A DNA stretch of 64,000 nt, from NCBI RefSeq assembly GCF_963924675.1, contig NC_089226.1:46827124-46891123 (forward strand). Direction: 5' to 3'. Shown here one piece after another: positions 26,161 through 35,900 of this stretch. How positions within the stretch are numbered: position 1 is the first letter of the stretch; every line of letters starts with the position of its first letter. Origin of the DNA: Phocoena phocoena. Taxonomy: Eukaryota; Chordata; Mammalia; Artiodactyla; Phocoenidae. Below the pieces are notes generated by a model, which was given only the letters and a program-made list of their open reading frames with translations, had not been told where the DNA came from and did not search any database. The position numbers and the translations under genes were made by a program.

Positions 26161-26476
26161 TGGCTTCCCTTGTATTTGTCCTTGTTGTTTCATTTATGAA
26201 TGATGGTGGTAGCAGCACCCGACCCTCTGATGCTCTCTCCCAGGGTAACAATCCAGGAGCTATTTCTCAAACTAACAGTTATCTGCAAAAGAATGCATGG
26301 AGAGTACCACGCAAAAGAGAGTTGCTCGACAACCTGCGTGCCTACAGGGCTGACTTCTGTAAGGGCGAGGGGAAGTCGCATGTTCCATCACAGGTTCTAG
26401 GTGTGGGGAACTCTGCCAAGGGTCTTGGGGGTGGGACCCGGTGGCCAGAGGGTGATCTCCGTCCACTCTGTTGCAG

Positions 26477-26574
26477 GCACAGCCTCCGTCGCCGTGGCAG
26501 GGATCCTGGCTGCTCTGCGAATCACCAAGAACAAGCTCTCCAATCACGTGTTTGTTTTCCAAGGTGCTGGTGAA
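26477..26574 (+). CDS. ME3: ME3 exon: [14 protein letters not shown]...QGAGE
   Basis: The exon starts after ttgcag and ends at gaa|gtaagt. Two bases complete the Gly codon begun in the previous exon, and the exon closes in phase 0. It encodes Thr-Ala-Ser-Val-Ala-Val-Ala-Gly and ends in Phe-Gln-Gly-Ala-Gly-Glu. The latter is the glycine-rich turn opening the NADP-binding fold. The variable Lys-Leu-Ser-Asn-His-Val-Phe-Val-Phe segment matches what I remember of ME3; ME1 has Asp-Gln-Thr-Val-Leu there. Confidence 0.96.
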
Positions 26575-26632
26575 GTAAGTGCCGTCGGGGGCTCTCTGCT
26601 GTTGTTCCAGTAGGAGAGTAAGAATGGGTAGA

Positions 26633-26850
26633 GGGGCTTCCCTGGTGGCGCAGTGGTTGAGAGTCCGCCTGCCGATGCAGGGGACACAGGTTCATGTCCC
26701 AGTCTGGGAAGATCCCACATGCCACAGAGCGGCTGAGCCCGTGAGCCATGGCCACTGAGCCTGCGCGTCCGGAGCCTGTGCTCCTCAGTGGGAGAGGCCA
26801 CAACAGTGAGAGGCCCGCGTACCGCAAAAAAAAAAAAAAAAAAAAAAAAA
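26633..26850 (+). mobile_element. Young CHR-type SINE just downstream of an ME3 exon
   Basis: The short SINE starts at 'ggggcttccctggtggcgc' and ends in about 25 As. It lies only 58 bp after the donor site at 26575. The target repeat is imperfect: 'atgggtagag' before and 'atggatggag' after. It is in sense orientation to ME3, so its A tail, and not a T tract, lies on the transcript. That makes a cryptic acceptor from this copy less likely. Confidence 0.9.
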
Positions 26851-27080
26851 ATGGATGGAGGAGCCGCAAGGAGGAGCGGTGTTCTGGGCTTCTGAGGAGA
26901 GGAAACAGGACAGATGCGTTGTGGTCATTGCAGCTGCCTGGGCCCCAACATTTGGGTGTCTCAAGGCAGGGACTTAACTGGGCCTCCTGGGAGTAGTGGG
27001 GGAAGAAACGAGGATTTTGGTGAAGCATCTGATAAAATCCTGAGCAGCTTTTGCCTTTTGTCTAAACACCCACCTCGCAG

Positions 27081-27194
27081 GCAGCCATGGGCATCGCCCA
27101 CCTCCTTGTCATGGCCCTAGAGAAAGAAGGCGTACCCAAGGCAGAGGCCACAAGGAAGATCTGGATGGTGGACTCCAAGGGGCTCATTGTCAAG
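27081..27194 (+). CDS. ME3: ME3 exon: AAMGIAHLLVMALEKEG...VDSKGLIVK
   Basis: Thirty-eight complete codons lie between cctcgcag and gtactg. The encoded Ala-Ala-Met-Gly-Ile-Ala continues the nucleotide-binding turn from the previous exon. Trp-Met-Val-Asp-Ser-Lys-Gly-Leu-Ile-Val-Lys is the second strand of the fold; the Ser-Lys pair is typical of NADP-using malic enzymes, while NAD-preferring ME2 differs here. A larger open frame runs past the donor into the intron and is only a shadow. Confidence 0.96.
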
Positions 27195-28828
27195 GTACTG
27201 TCGGTCTGGAGACCTGGAGGTTACCTGATATCTACAGCTATTGGAACTGGACTGGAAGAGATCTCAAGGGGTAAACTGCTCAGACAGAAGAGAGAGCAGA
27301 AGGAGGGCAGTGTCCTAATCCCCAAAGCAAAAGATTCATCCCAAAGTAGCCTTAATTGCTCTTGTCCAAAAGCTTTGAATGTGCTTGCAAATGTGTGTAC
27401 GTGTGCTCTTTCCAGTGTCATCTCCCCCCACGTCCTGCCCTGTACTCACCTCTAGCCATGTTGAATCATAATCCTCCAAAAGTAACATGCTCTCTCTCTT
27501 CTACATCTTTGCATATTTTGTTCCTCTGCCTGGAATGCCCTTCTCTTTTTCCACACGCCCACTCACAGCCCTCAACCCCATCTGTTTCCTCCCTGTCTTC
27601 TGTTACCTCCTTCAAGCAGCTTCCCTGAGCATCTGGGTCTCAATTAGTTCCCTGTGTTTATGCTCATGTAGCCTTCCGCCCTTCATATATTACACTTATC
27701 CCGTGATAGGGCTGTTGCCCCTTTACTTGCCTCCCTCCCCGTGAGGCTGTATAGTCTTGATGTCGAGGTCCTGCATGTGATAAGTACGTAATTGATGTTT
27801 GAGGTATGAATGAAGGAATGAATGAGAGAGACAGTCCAGCTTCTGACTGCAGTGTGGTGAGGGGCACAGTTGGGTGACCTTCTCCCTCAGGACTTCACTC
27901 AGAGCTCCATGTTTTAATCCTGAGATTTCACTAACATAGACTGTGACAGTGAGAGCCTAAAAAACGACAAGAGATAGGAACACGAGGCTCTCAACCAAGA
28001 ATAGCGGAGACCCCCCTCAGAAGCAACAGACCTTCCTATTGTTCCCTATAAGGGCAGATTCCCACCGGAAAGAACTGGGACCTGGAGATTCCTCCTTCTG
28101 CCCCAGATCATTCCAGAGCACGGTCCAGGCACAGGTGAAGGCTGCCACGCTTGCCTCTTTCCCACGTTTCAGCATCACCTTTGCTCACCCCATTGAGCTC
28201 ACCCCTCCTCAAAGATCTCTCAAAGCTGGTGTTTTCACTCTGGTTCTCGTGAGGCCAGCTGACCCAAAGGAGTCATCAGAAACGTTGACCAGCCTGTCAC
28301 CCACTGACTCCTATTTGAAGAAATGGAAGGAATCTGGACCCCATTGGGAGCAGACAGCCACTACAAGCCTGTCCTGGATCTCAGCTTATTATTTATCGGG
28401 AGGTTAATGGCTCTTGTCAAATACATTCAAATTAGCGCCCTGACCCTGGGTGACTCAGGCCCCCATCCCTCAACTGGGCCTCTGTGCTATATGTCTTGGG
28501 GCCAAGAGTATTGGTCCAGACTCAGGCATTTCCTCGGAGCCTTTCTGTCCTGGCCCAGGAAGCCATGACCCCAGCAGCTCAAAGAAAGGCCTTACGGGTT
28601 CTCCATATGTGGTTTGGATTAAAGAAAGAAATACACACGCACACACACATTTAAAATTCTTAGGTTGCATCGTAGATTTTGATCAAAAGGACAGGGCGCA
28701 AGGTTCTGACAGCTCAGACCAAAGCACAGGGCTCTGCAGGGAATGCTCTTAGAGCACACAGATTCATCCAGGCACTGCCCAGCGGTTCTCACCACCACAG
28801 CTGTATCATGTTCTTCCTTTCCCTGCAG
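27195..28828 (+). other. ME3: ME3 intron, 1.6 kb
   Basis: Besides the L2 fragment, this intron contains a short CA-rich run near 28634-28648. I see no gene or named repeat in the remainder. Confidence 0.8.
27440..27835 (+). repeat. L2 fragment
   Basis: Blocks in L2 order: 'tgttcctctgcctggaatgc', 'tcttctgttacctccttcaa', 'gtctcaattagttccctgtg', and a 'gtacgtaattgatgtttgag' and 'gaatgaatgagag' tail. It lies inside the ME3 intron. Confidence 0.6.
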
Positions 28829-28934
28829 GGGAGGAGCCACCTGAACCATGAGAAGGAGATGTTTGCCCAGGACCACCCTGAAGTGAACTCCCTGGAGGAG
28901 GTGGTGAGGCTGGTGAAGCCCACGGCCATCATAG
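28829..28934 (+). CDS. ME3: ME3 exon: GRSHLNHEKEMFAQDHPEVN...KPTAII
   Basis: The exon follows ccctgcag and ends at atag|gtagga, leaving one base for the next Gly codon. It encodes Gly-Arg-Ser-His-Leu-Asn-His-Glu-Lys-Glu-Met-Phe-Ala-Gln-Asp-His, a segment that in ME1 is quite different (Arg-Ala-Ser-Leu-Thr). This is one of the clearest marks of ME3. The Val-Lys-Pro-Thr-Ala-Ile-Ile end leads into the next strand of the NADP domain. Confidence 0.96.
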
Positions 28935-29519
28935 GTAGGAGGAAGGGCGACCCACTTCCCAGTCCAGCTAATCCTCTTGACTTGCAGGGGAAGACTGAGG
29001 CTTAGCAAGGAGGCATAAGCCACCCTTGGAAACACAGCTCTTTCCCCTCATTTCCAATTCAATGCTACAAACTTTTATTGAGTTATTACTGTATAAGAAC
29101 CATAGAACTAAGGCACCAAGCTGGGCTGCGTGATGCAGAATGATACAGTAAAGTGGAAAAGCACAGGCTGGTCTCTCTAACCAGGATGACATGAGCACTC
29201 CTCCCCCAAGTGGGGGGACCCTGGCATCACTCCCTGTCCTGTGGGAGCAGTCCACTCTAAAGGACAGTAGCCAGGCATGCTTCACAGGTGCATCTTAACT
29301 GAGCTGGGGCCCGAAGTGGACCAGTGGAATTAACAGGGGGTCTCAGCCAACTCAAGCAGGGAGACCCTTTTCTCCTATCCTCCCTCATCCCTATGGCAGA
29401 TGCCATCCTCAAGACTCCTGAGTCTTCCGTGTTGTACCTAGTTCCACCACCACCACCGGGAGAGGAATGAGGTGTATGTAAAGAGTCGGCACCCCACTAC
29501 CTCCCCCTTTTCCCCATAG

Positions 29520-29662
29520 GTGTTGCCGCCATCGCAGGAGCCTTCACGGAGCAGATCCTGAGGGACATGGCCTCCTTCCACGAGCGCCCCATCATCTTTG
29601 CCCTGAGCAACCCCACCAGCAAGGCCGAGTGCACGGCTGAGAAGTGCTACCAGGTCACCGAG
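29520..29662 (+). CDS. ME3: ME3 exon: [14 protein letters not shown]...[21 protein letters not shown]
   Basis: Two bases finish the Gly codon, then 47 codons follow up to gag|gtcagc. The exon encodes [11 protein letters not shown], the malic-enzyme loop whose Asn contacts malate, preceded by His-Glu-Arg-Pro-Ile-Ile-Phe. The Gln in Cys-Tyr-Gln-Val differs from the Arg I remember in human ME3 and is probably a harmless change. Confidence 0.96.
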
Positions 29663-29734
29663 GTCAGCGGGGAGTCCTTCCTTCCCCGGACTGAGAGGAC
29701 ATAGTAACAGTAACCATGAGCAGCCCTATGAGGG

Positions 29735-29890
29735 TGAAAAGAATCCCCACATTGCTGATAAGCAAACTGAGTTTCAAAAAGATGAAGTAACTTGCCCAAG
29801 GTCACAGAGCTAAAAAGGAGTGGAGCTGGCCCTCAAACCCAGGTCCGGCTCCAAAGCCCGGGCTCTTACCAGTAGGCTTTACTGCTCAGG
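29735..29890 (-). repeat. MIR fragment
   Basis: An antisense MIR lies in this short intron: 'aagcaaactgagtttcaaaa', 'taacttgcccaaggtcacag' and 'tggccctcaaacccaggtcc'. Confidence 0.65.
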
Positions 29891-30219
29891 GTTCCCCTAA
29901 CATAGAGCTCTGACCAGAACTCGAGGCGCTTGTGGACTCTAGGCCATTTGCACACCTGGCTTGCCCTCCGGGGAGGTGACAGGTTAAAAGCTACACCTTC
30001 CCCGTTCTGTGGTTTTGTGGCTGCCAGGTAGCTCAGTGGGAGCTGAGCTTTCTGGCCCGATGAACAGGTGTGCTTTCAGCACCTGCAACGTCCTGAGCAC
30101 AGTGCTGGGCATTTAGCAGATGATGAGGAAGGGGTCAACTTCCGGGAGAAACGACTAGGCTACCATGACCCCTGAAACCTAGCTCCAAGCTCCGTCTCTG
30201 GTTTTCTTCCTGCCCCCAG

Positions 30220-30393
30220 GGCCGAGGGATCTTTGCCAGTGGAAGTCCCTTTAAAGGCGTGACTCTGGAAGATGGCAGGACCTTCATTCCCGGGCAGGGA
30301 AACAACGCCTACGTGTTCCCTGGAGTGGCTCTGGGAGTCATCGCAGGTGGGGTCCGACACATCCCGGACGGGCTCTTCCTGCTGACAGCAGAG
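30220..30393 (+). CDS. ME3: ME3 exon: [19 protein letters not shown]...GLFLLTAE
   Basis: Fifty-eight whole codons lie between tgcccccag and gtattg. The encoded Ala-Ser-Gly-Ser-Pro-Phe and [12 protein letters not shown] are hallmark malic-enzyme segments; Asn in the Gly-Asn-Asn turn contacts the substrate. His-Ile-Pro-Asp-Gly-Leu-Phe near the end differs from the Asp-Glu-Ile-Phe that I remember for human ME3. Confidence 0.96.
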
Positions 30394-30844
30394 GTATTGC
30401 TGTCCCCGCTGCCCCGAATACACCCCAGAGGGCCTGTGAGCTCCACTAGCTCCTACACCGGGTCCCCAAAGATTCCTTCTCTTGTTTCTTCTACCTACCT
30501 GCCCCAATCCTTCAGTGGTTCCCCAGAGTGCTTGAATGTCAAGCTTCTCTCAAGATCACCTGGAGGCTTGAACTCCTCTGAAAACACACACAGGCTTTTT
30601 AAGGCAGGGGTGGCGGGGGAAGGAATAGTCAGTGGGAGGGGTGCTGGCAGGAGGCGCTGGCAGTGAGGGCACATACCTTGTACTGCACCCTGTCTCCCAG
30701 CAGAACCTGTATGCATGCCAAGAATGGAGGTGCCATCAAAACCACCTGAAACTGGGCTCACCGACCATGACAAGCAGTAGATTTTTCCAGCCATGGGTCT
30801 TGGCCACGTTACTGGGTAACTGGTAGCAAAATAAGCCCCACTAG

Positions 30845-31043
30845 GGCTTCCCTGGTGGTGCAGTGGTTGAGAGTCCGCCTGCCGATGCAGGGGACACGGG
30901 TTCGTGCCCCGGTCCGGGAAGATCCCACATGCCGCGGAACGGCTGGGCCCGTGAGTCATGGCCGCTGAGCCTGCGCGTCCAGAGCCTGTGCTTCGCCACG
31001 GGAGGCCACAACAGTGAGAGGCCCGCGTACCGCAAAAAAAAAA
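30845..31043 (+). mobile_element. Young CHR-type SINE with target duplication
   Basis: The short SINE is full length and ends in an A tail. The direct repeat aagccccactag flanks it at 30833-30844 and 31044-31055. A small deletion relative to its siblings lies near its 3' end, where 'acgggaggccac' lacks an 'agagg' step. It is intronic in ME3. Confidence 0.92.
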
Positions 31044-32060
31044 AAGCCCCACTAGGGCAGATTTCTGTAAGAAAGGGGATGGGTTGCACGTCAAGTTTGC
31101 CTGCTCTGAGTACCCATGTCTTGAGCACAGATGGGGGGTGTGGGTGTGCACCTGCTCCAGGCATCTTATCAGAAAAGCTCCCACAAGCGTTCTTTACTGG
31201 GCATGGTGAATTGAAAACAAGGAAAGGATTTGTTAAGGATGACAGCCCACATTCATAATAATGGTTGTTAATAATAACAGTTACAGTGGCTGCCATTTAA
31301 CAAACGCTTACCGAGTGCCAAGCACTTCACATTTATCTTCACTCTGCGGAACCAAGGCGTAGAAATGTTTCTGTTGAGAAGTTAAGCTAATCAAAACTAT
31401 AAACAAATATTAAACATATTTATCCCCAGTGGGCTCCAAAGGCTCTGCTGTGATTTCTGGCATGTGTCTGCATTTCCCCCTCACCACGGCACTGGTGAGA
31501 GCCCCAAACCAGCAAGCCACAAGAAGGGCTTCCATGCAGCCCTACCCAGCCCTGCTTCTGTGAGTCCCACAAGGAACTGTCTCATGCACCAAGTTCCTTC
31601 TTCCTATGTCTGCTGAAGTTTTGTCAGCCTCCCCCAAGCCTTGTGCACACCAGCTCTGGCTTCATGCTGTAGTTCTCTGTCCCTCTTACTTGAGTATTTT
31701 GCGTTTGATTGGAGGTGGTGGTGTCCTGTGGCCATGGGCAGAGCTGTCTGAAACCCCCATTGGATGGGAAGAGTCACTTCCTGCTTGGAGTTGACCCGAA
31801 AGCACATTCCCCTGTTGTGCAGAAACAAGGTTGCTAAAGCCTTCCTATGCGACCCCAGAAACATCTGCACAACCCACAGCCTCTGCTATGGGACATTTCA
31901 GCTCCATCTTTTCATGAACCGTGTCCATGAAGTAAACAGGAACCTCTCCTCAATCTACTTCTCACTCACTTGCTCTGGGCAGCATAAGGCCCCTCCCCTC
32001 CAGGAGCTGACAGTCTGGTCTTCAAAGGCCTGGCAGGTTATATTTCTGAACAGGGTGTTT

Positions 32061-32360
32061 GGTTTGGTTTGGTTTGGCTGGTTTTTGTTTTTTTATTTAT
32101 TTTTGGCTGCGTCGGGTCTTAGCTGCGGCGCACGGGCTCTGCATTGTGGTGCACGGGCTTCTCTCTAGTTGTGGCGTGCAGGTTTTCTCTCTGTAGTTGT
32201 GGCATGCGGGCTCTAGTCGAGGCACGTGAGCTCAGTAGTTGTGGCACGTGGGCTTAGCTGCCCCAGGGCATGTGGGATCTTAGTTCCCTGACCAGGAATT
32301 GAACCTGTGTCCCCTGCATTGGAAGGCAGATTCTTTACCACTGGACCACCAGGGAAGTCC
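32061..32360 (-). mobile_element. Long CHR-type SINE, antisense, with target duplication
   Basis: This is the reverse complement of the long CHR form, ending with 'accaccagggaagtcc' at its 5' border. Its tail end (low coordinates) is a 'tttggtttggtttgg' run followed by Ts. A 15-bp direct repeat with one mismatch flanks it: ctgaacagggtgttt at 32046-32060 and ctgaaaagggtgttt at 32361-32375. Confidence 0.88.
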
Positions 32361-32444
32361 CTGAAAAGGGTGTTTTTAAATTAAGATAATTTAAGTTGAA
32401 ACTGATTTTCCTATGGAAAAAGTAATATAAGTTTTAGGAGATGT

Positions 32445-32575
32445 ACATGCAGTATCTCATTTCACCTTGACAACCCTGTAAAATATAGTGATCATCCCTA
32501 CGTTACAGACAAGGAAACTGAGGCACAGAGAGTTTGAGTTACTTGCCCAAGGTCACCTGGCTTGTGAGGGATGCG
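32445..32575 (-). repeat. MIR fragment
   Basis: A well-preserved antisense MIR core is readable: 'caaggaaactgaggcacaga', 'gagttacttgcccaaggtca' and 'ggcttgtgagg'. Confidence 0.7.
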
Positions 32576-32794
32576 CCAGGATGGCCCCAGGCAATTTGAC
32601 TCAGAGACACAGCAGAGCATTAGCAGTGCCCAGCATCTCAGAAGTGGCCATACATACCGTAATATAACTCGTCACTGCAGGAGAGCCTTTCTAGCTGCAG
32701 ATCTAGCCATGGAAATTCTGCTTCCCTCTAGTCAATTCACCTTCTACACCTCCACAAAGAGAATTAAAGCCCAGAACAGGCCATCTCTCTCCTA

Positions 32795-33275
32795 ATTTCA
32801 GACCTTTTATGGCTCGTTGGTGCTCCCAGGAAAGGCCAAACTCCTTCACATGGTTTCCATACAAGGCACTTCATCCAAGGCCCTCCTTTCCTCTCCAGCC
32901 TTTTAGCCTCCCCCTGCCGTCAACCTATCCCGCCTTCTTTTTACAGTCGTTCTCTCTCTTCCCTCTAAGAACTTGCGTGTGCTATTCCTTCTCCTCTCTT
33001 CAAGTAATTCACACTTTGTCCTTCAGGTCTTAGCTTCTGTCTTTTCTTCTGGGAAGCCTTTCCTGTACATGGCAGACTGGGCCCTGCCTTCCTCTGTGCC
33101 CATATGTCCCCTCTCCTCGAAATCACTGTAATCGTTACTATTGTTTGTTCATCTCCACTGACACCAGTCTCCAGGAAGGAAAAGACTGTGGCTTCTCCAC
33201 CATGGCTCTTCAGCACCTAGCACAGAGCCCGGCATATCGTAGAGCTCAGTGGATGTTTGAATGAACAGAAAGGAC
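32795..33275 (+). repeat. L2 fragment
   Basis: The L2 3' region can be followed for nearly 480 bp: 'aaaggccaaactccttcaca', 'ccttcaggtcttagcttctg', 'gaagcctttcctgtacatgg', 'aggaaggaaaagactgtgg', 'ttcagcacctagcacagagc' and 'gtggatgtttgaatgaac'. Confidence 0.7.
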
Positions 33276-34148
33276 AGAGAGGAATTTAAGAACGAGGTAG
33301 CAGAGGGGGGAGCCCAGGTTCCTAATGTCTGCCAAACTCTGAGGCAAGACCAGCTCCTTTCCCTGTCCGTCCCGGGACACAGAGTTCTCAGAGAGCACTG
33401 TGGCTTTTCCCAGATTTCAATTTGACACAAGAAGATTGGGTGGGAGTGCATTCCGAGCCCCGTTAAAGAGGCTGTTCTGCAAGGCTGGCTGAGCACCAGT
33501 GCCTGAGGCTGGAGGATGAGGCTGGCTGCGGAGAGCTGGCCCTTAGAGACGGGCTCTGAATCAGGGAGAGAAGCTGTAGGAGAGGCTGTTCCTGGGCTGA
33601 AAGTGCTTTTAGGGCATTTATTCAGGTACCGCATAAGGCCCATTCGTGGTGTCACTGGAGAAGCAGCCTTTCTTTCCTCACTGGGGCCAGGGCCGGAAAG
33701 GAGAGCCCAAGGAGGCCTGAATACAGAGACACAAGATGGCCTAGGGGGACAGCCCGGATGCTCCTAAGCATGTGGGAGAGGCTGGAACCCGGAAGCGAGG
33801 GACTCAGGGATCCCTATACAACAGGCTAGGTCAGCCGGGGCAGGGGAGACCCCAGAGTCTGCTTTGTAACTCACAGGTTTAGTCATCTTGGCCTTAGTGA
33901 TTTTCCTTTAGAATTCAGACAGCTTCATGTTGTTTTAAGCCTCGGCCAGTCTCACGGGACAGAAAGGATGTGTCCTTGCTTAAGCCCAAGCATTAAGCGC
34001 CCCTGGGGCCACAAGGTGGCAGAGACAGGAGTAGAAACTGCACTTACGGGCCACGTATGAGGGGCGAGGTGAGTTTCTGGTGTACTGGGTTGGGCTTGCT
34101 CTGGGAAGGTGGAAACTCAGCTTGTTCCTCTCTGTTCTCTCTCCCCAG

Positions 34149-34247
34149 CAAATCGCCCAAGAGGTCTCTGAGCAGCATCTGTCACAGGGGAGACTGTACC
34201 CCCCACTCAGCACCATCCGAGACGTGTCTCTGAGAATCGCCATCAAA
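34149..34247 (+). CDS. ME3: ME3 exon: QIAQEVSEQHLSQGRLYPP...LRIAIK
   Basis: Thirty-three complete codons lie between ctccccag and gtaagg. The exon encodes Gln-Ile-Ala-Gln-Glu-Val-Ser-Glu-Gln-His-Leu-Ser-Gln-Gly-Arg-Leu-Tyr-Pro-Pro-Leu-Ser-Thr-Ile, followed by Arg-Asp-Val-Ser-Leu-Arg-Ile-Ala-Ile-Lys. The 'Glu-Gln-His-Leu-Ser-Gln' wording is the ME3 form of this helix; ME1 has Asp-Lys-His-Leu-Glu-Glu. Confidence 0.96.
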
Positions 34248-35629
34248 GTAAGGGACGTCTTACCCCCCTACTATGGGGAGTGGGGCTCATCAGCTTCCTC
34301 TCTGTGTGACTTTAGGAGGACGAAGGGGGTGGCAGCTGCAGAGACAGGCTGAGCTCCCTGGGCTGCGCTGCATGCGCCCCAGAGGCTGGGTGACACACTC
34401 TTGCCTGTAGCCCGAGCCCCACCTCAACCCCACTCAGGGCAGTTCTGGGAGAGCTCCTGGATTTCCCCTCAAACACCAGGCAGAAAGCTCACCAAAGGCC
34501 CTAGTTTTGTGGACCAGAATGTGGGTGGAATTTTAAAATGAATCATAAGTGCCCATTTACACAGAAAGGTCGACTTGGAAAGCGCTCAGGCTGCGGGGTC
34601 CTGGCTCTTGCCAATCAGCGGCAGAGTTACCTGAGCCCAATCACTTCACTTCCCTGAGCCTCAGCAGTTTCCTCCTTCTACAAAGAGCCAGTAATTCCTC
34701 TCTCCCAGAGTTTTGGAGGACATTAAAAGAGAACAGTGGAAAAGCTCTACACTCGGCACCTTTCTGGCCAGAGGAGACGCTCATGCCTCCCCTTTCTCTC
34801 AGAATGGCTGGGCCATGGGTGATCAAGTTCAGGGGATATTCTACGTAAAAATGTCACCCGCTAGACGATGCAGAGATGATGGGTTTTCAAAGAACCAGAA
34901 CATGGGGCAGCAAAGACTGGCCTGACATTGATAATTGTTCATCTGGATGGTGAATTCATGAGGGTTCATTATACTGTTACTTCCATTAATATACATTTCA
35001 CATTTTCTATAAGTTTGAAGAATAATTTCAGAAAACGCACTGCACAACAGCAGGCACTCCCCACGAGCTGTCCAGTGCAGGACCCAGAGTCAGCCCTCAA
35101 GACCAATAGTGCAGCCTACAGTCCACGTCCACCCTGCCCAGTTCCTTCCTTTTGGGGGTATTTAGAGTCATCCTCTTCTGAAGCCGAATCTAATACCCAG
35201 AGAACAATGTCCAATTCAAGCCACGTTTAAGACAGAAAAAAATATCAGATACTGAACACTTATACCTGCTACCTAATTTTATCCTCACACCATGCCAGAG
35301 AAAGCCCTCGTGACCCCCACTTTACAGATGAGGAAACGGAGGCTCAGCAAGGATGATGTCACTGCTGAGGACCCACAGGCAGTTGGAAGCAGAGGCAGAC
35401 TTTGAGGCCTCTTGACCCTGGCCCAGTGTCTATTCCATGGTGTCACAGCTTCCTTACTAGGCAGAAAACTCAAGATCCTTCCTCTCCAGTGGCTTCCTGG
35501 GCCTCAGCTCATGAGAGGAACACATCTGCTGCTTCAGGGTATATTCCCCTTCCACAAGCTCCCAAGCAAGGGCCTTTAGACAGGTTCCTCCTTAGATCCA
35601 GTTCCTCAGTCAAACGTGTTTTTCCCTAG
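34248..35629 (+). other. ME3: ME3 last intron, 1.4 kb
   Basis: This intron contains two MIR fragments: sense at about 34590-34745, with 'cttccctgagcctcagcagt' and 'ctacaaagagcc' blocks, and antisense at about 35245-35410, with 'acagatgaggaaacggaggc' and 'gcagttggaagcagaggcag' blocks. Nothing else is recognised. Confidence 0.7.
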
Positions 35630-35791
35630 GTCCTCGACTTCGCCTACAAACACAACCTGGCCTCCTACTACCCAGAGCCCAAGGACAAGGAGGCTTTTGT
35701 AAGATCCCTGGTCTATACTCCAGACTATGACTCCTTTACGCTGGACAGCTACACTTGGCCCAAGGAAGCCATGAATGTTCAGAATGTCTGA
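35630..35791 (+). CDS. ME3: ME3 last coding exon and stop
   Basis: The exon opens after tttccctag and reads Val-Leu-Asp-Phe-Ala-Tyr-Lys-His-Asn-Leu-Ala-Ser-Tyr-Tyr-Pro-Glu-Pro. It ends with Asn-Val-Gln-Asn-Val and TGA at 35789-35791. Tyr-Lys-His-Asn-Leu-Ala-Ser replaces the Tyr-Gln-Glu-Lys-Thr-Ala stretch of ME1, which settles the isoform. The penultimate residue is Asn where I remember Thr in human. The exon is 53 sense codons plus the stop, and its phase follows the previous exon exactly. Confidence 0.96.
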   Translation, partial: VLDFAYKHNLASYYPEPKDKEAFVRSLVYTPDYDSFTLDSYTWPKEAMNVQNV

Positions 35792-35843
35792 TGCAATCTC
35801 AGAGGCTGGTGTGGGGCTGAATGAAGCCCAGAGTAACACTGAC

Positions 35844-35900
35844 AATATAAATCGGTTCCAAAATGGCCATGCTTGTCATTGTGTTTTTCCTTTGAACTTT
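35844..35900 (+). terminator. ME3: Candidate ME3 polyadenylation site
   Basis: About 55 bases after the stop lies AATATA (35844-35849), a known weak variant of the polyadenylation signal. It is followed about 30 bases on by a T/G-rich stretch near 'tgtcattgtgttttt'. No canonical AATAAA occurs in the next several hundred bases. A very short 3' UTR is therefore plausible but is not proved. Confidence 0.45.

Larger units (their letters stand above)
30394..34148 (+). other. ME3: ME3 intron, 3.8 kb
   Basis: The intron carries one sense and one antisense CHR-family SINE, a MIR and an L2 fragment, listed separately. The 229-codon - strand frame at 30495-31184 is mostly reversed SINE sequence. Nothing gene-like is seen in 31060-32040 or 33280-34140. 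Confidence 0.8.

Noticed and set aside
26522..27028. 168-codon - strand open frame next to an ME3 exon
   Set aside because: The frame runs through the antisense SINE including its T tract (a Phe run) and overlaps the ME3 exon antisense.
30495..31184. 229-codon - strand open frame
   Set aside because: Its middle is translated reversed CHR SINE; the same peptide pattern recurs at 26544, 11752 and 52284. It is repeat-derived.
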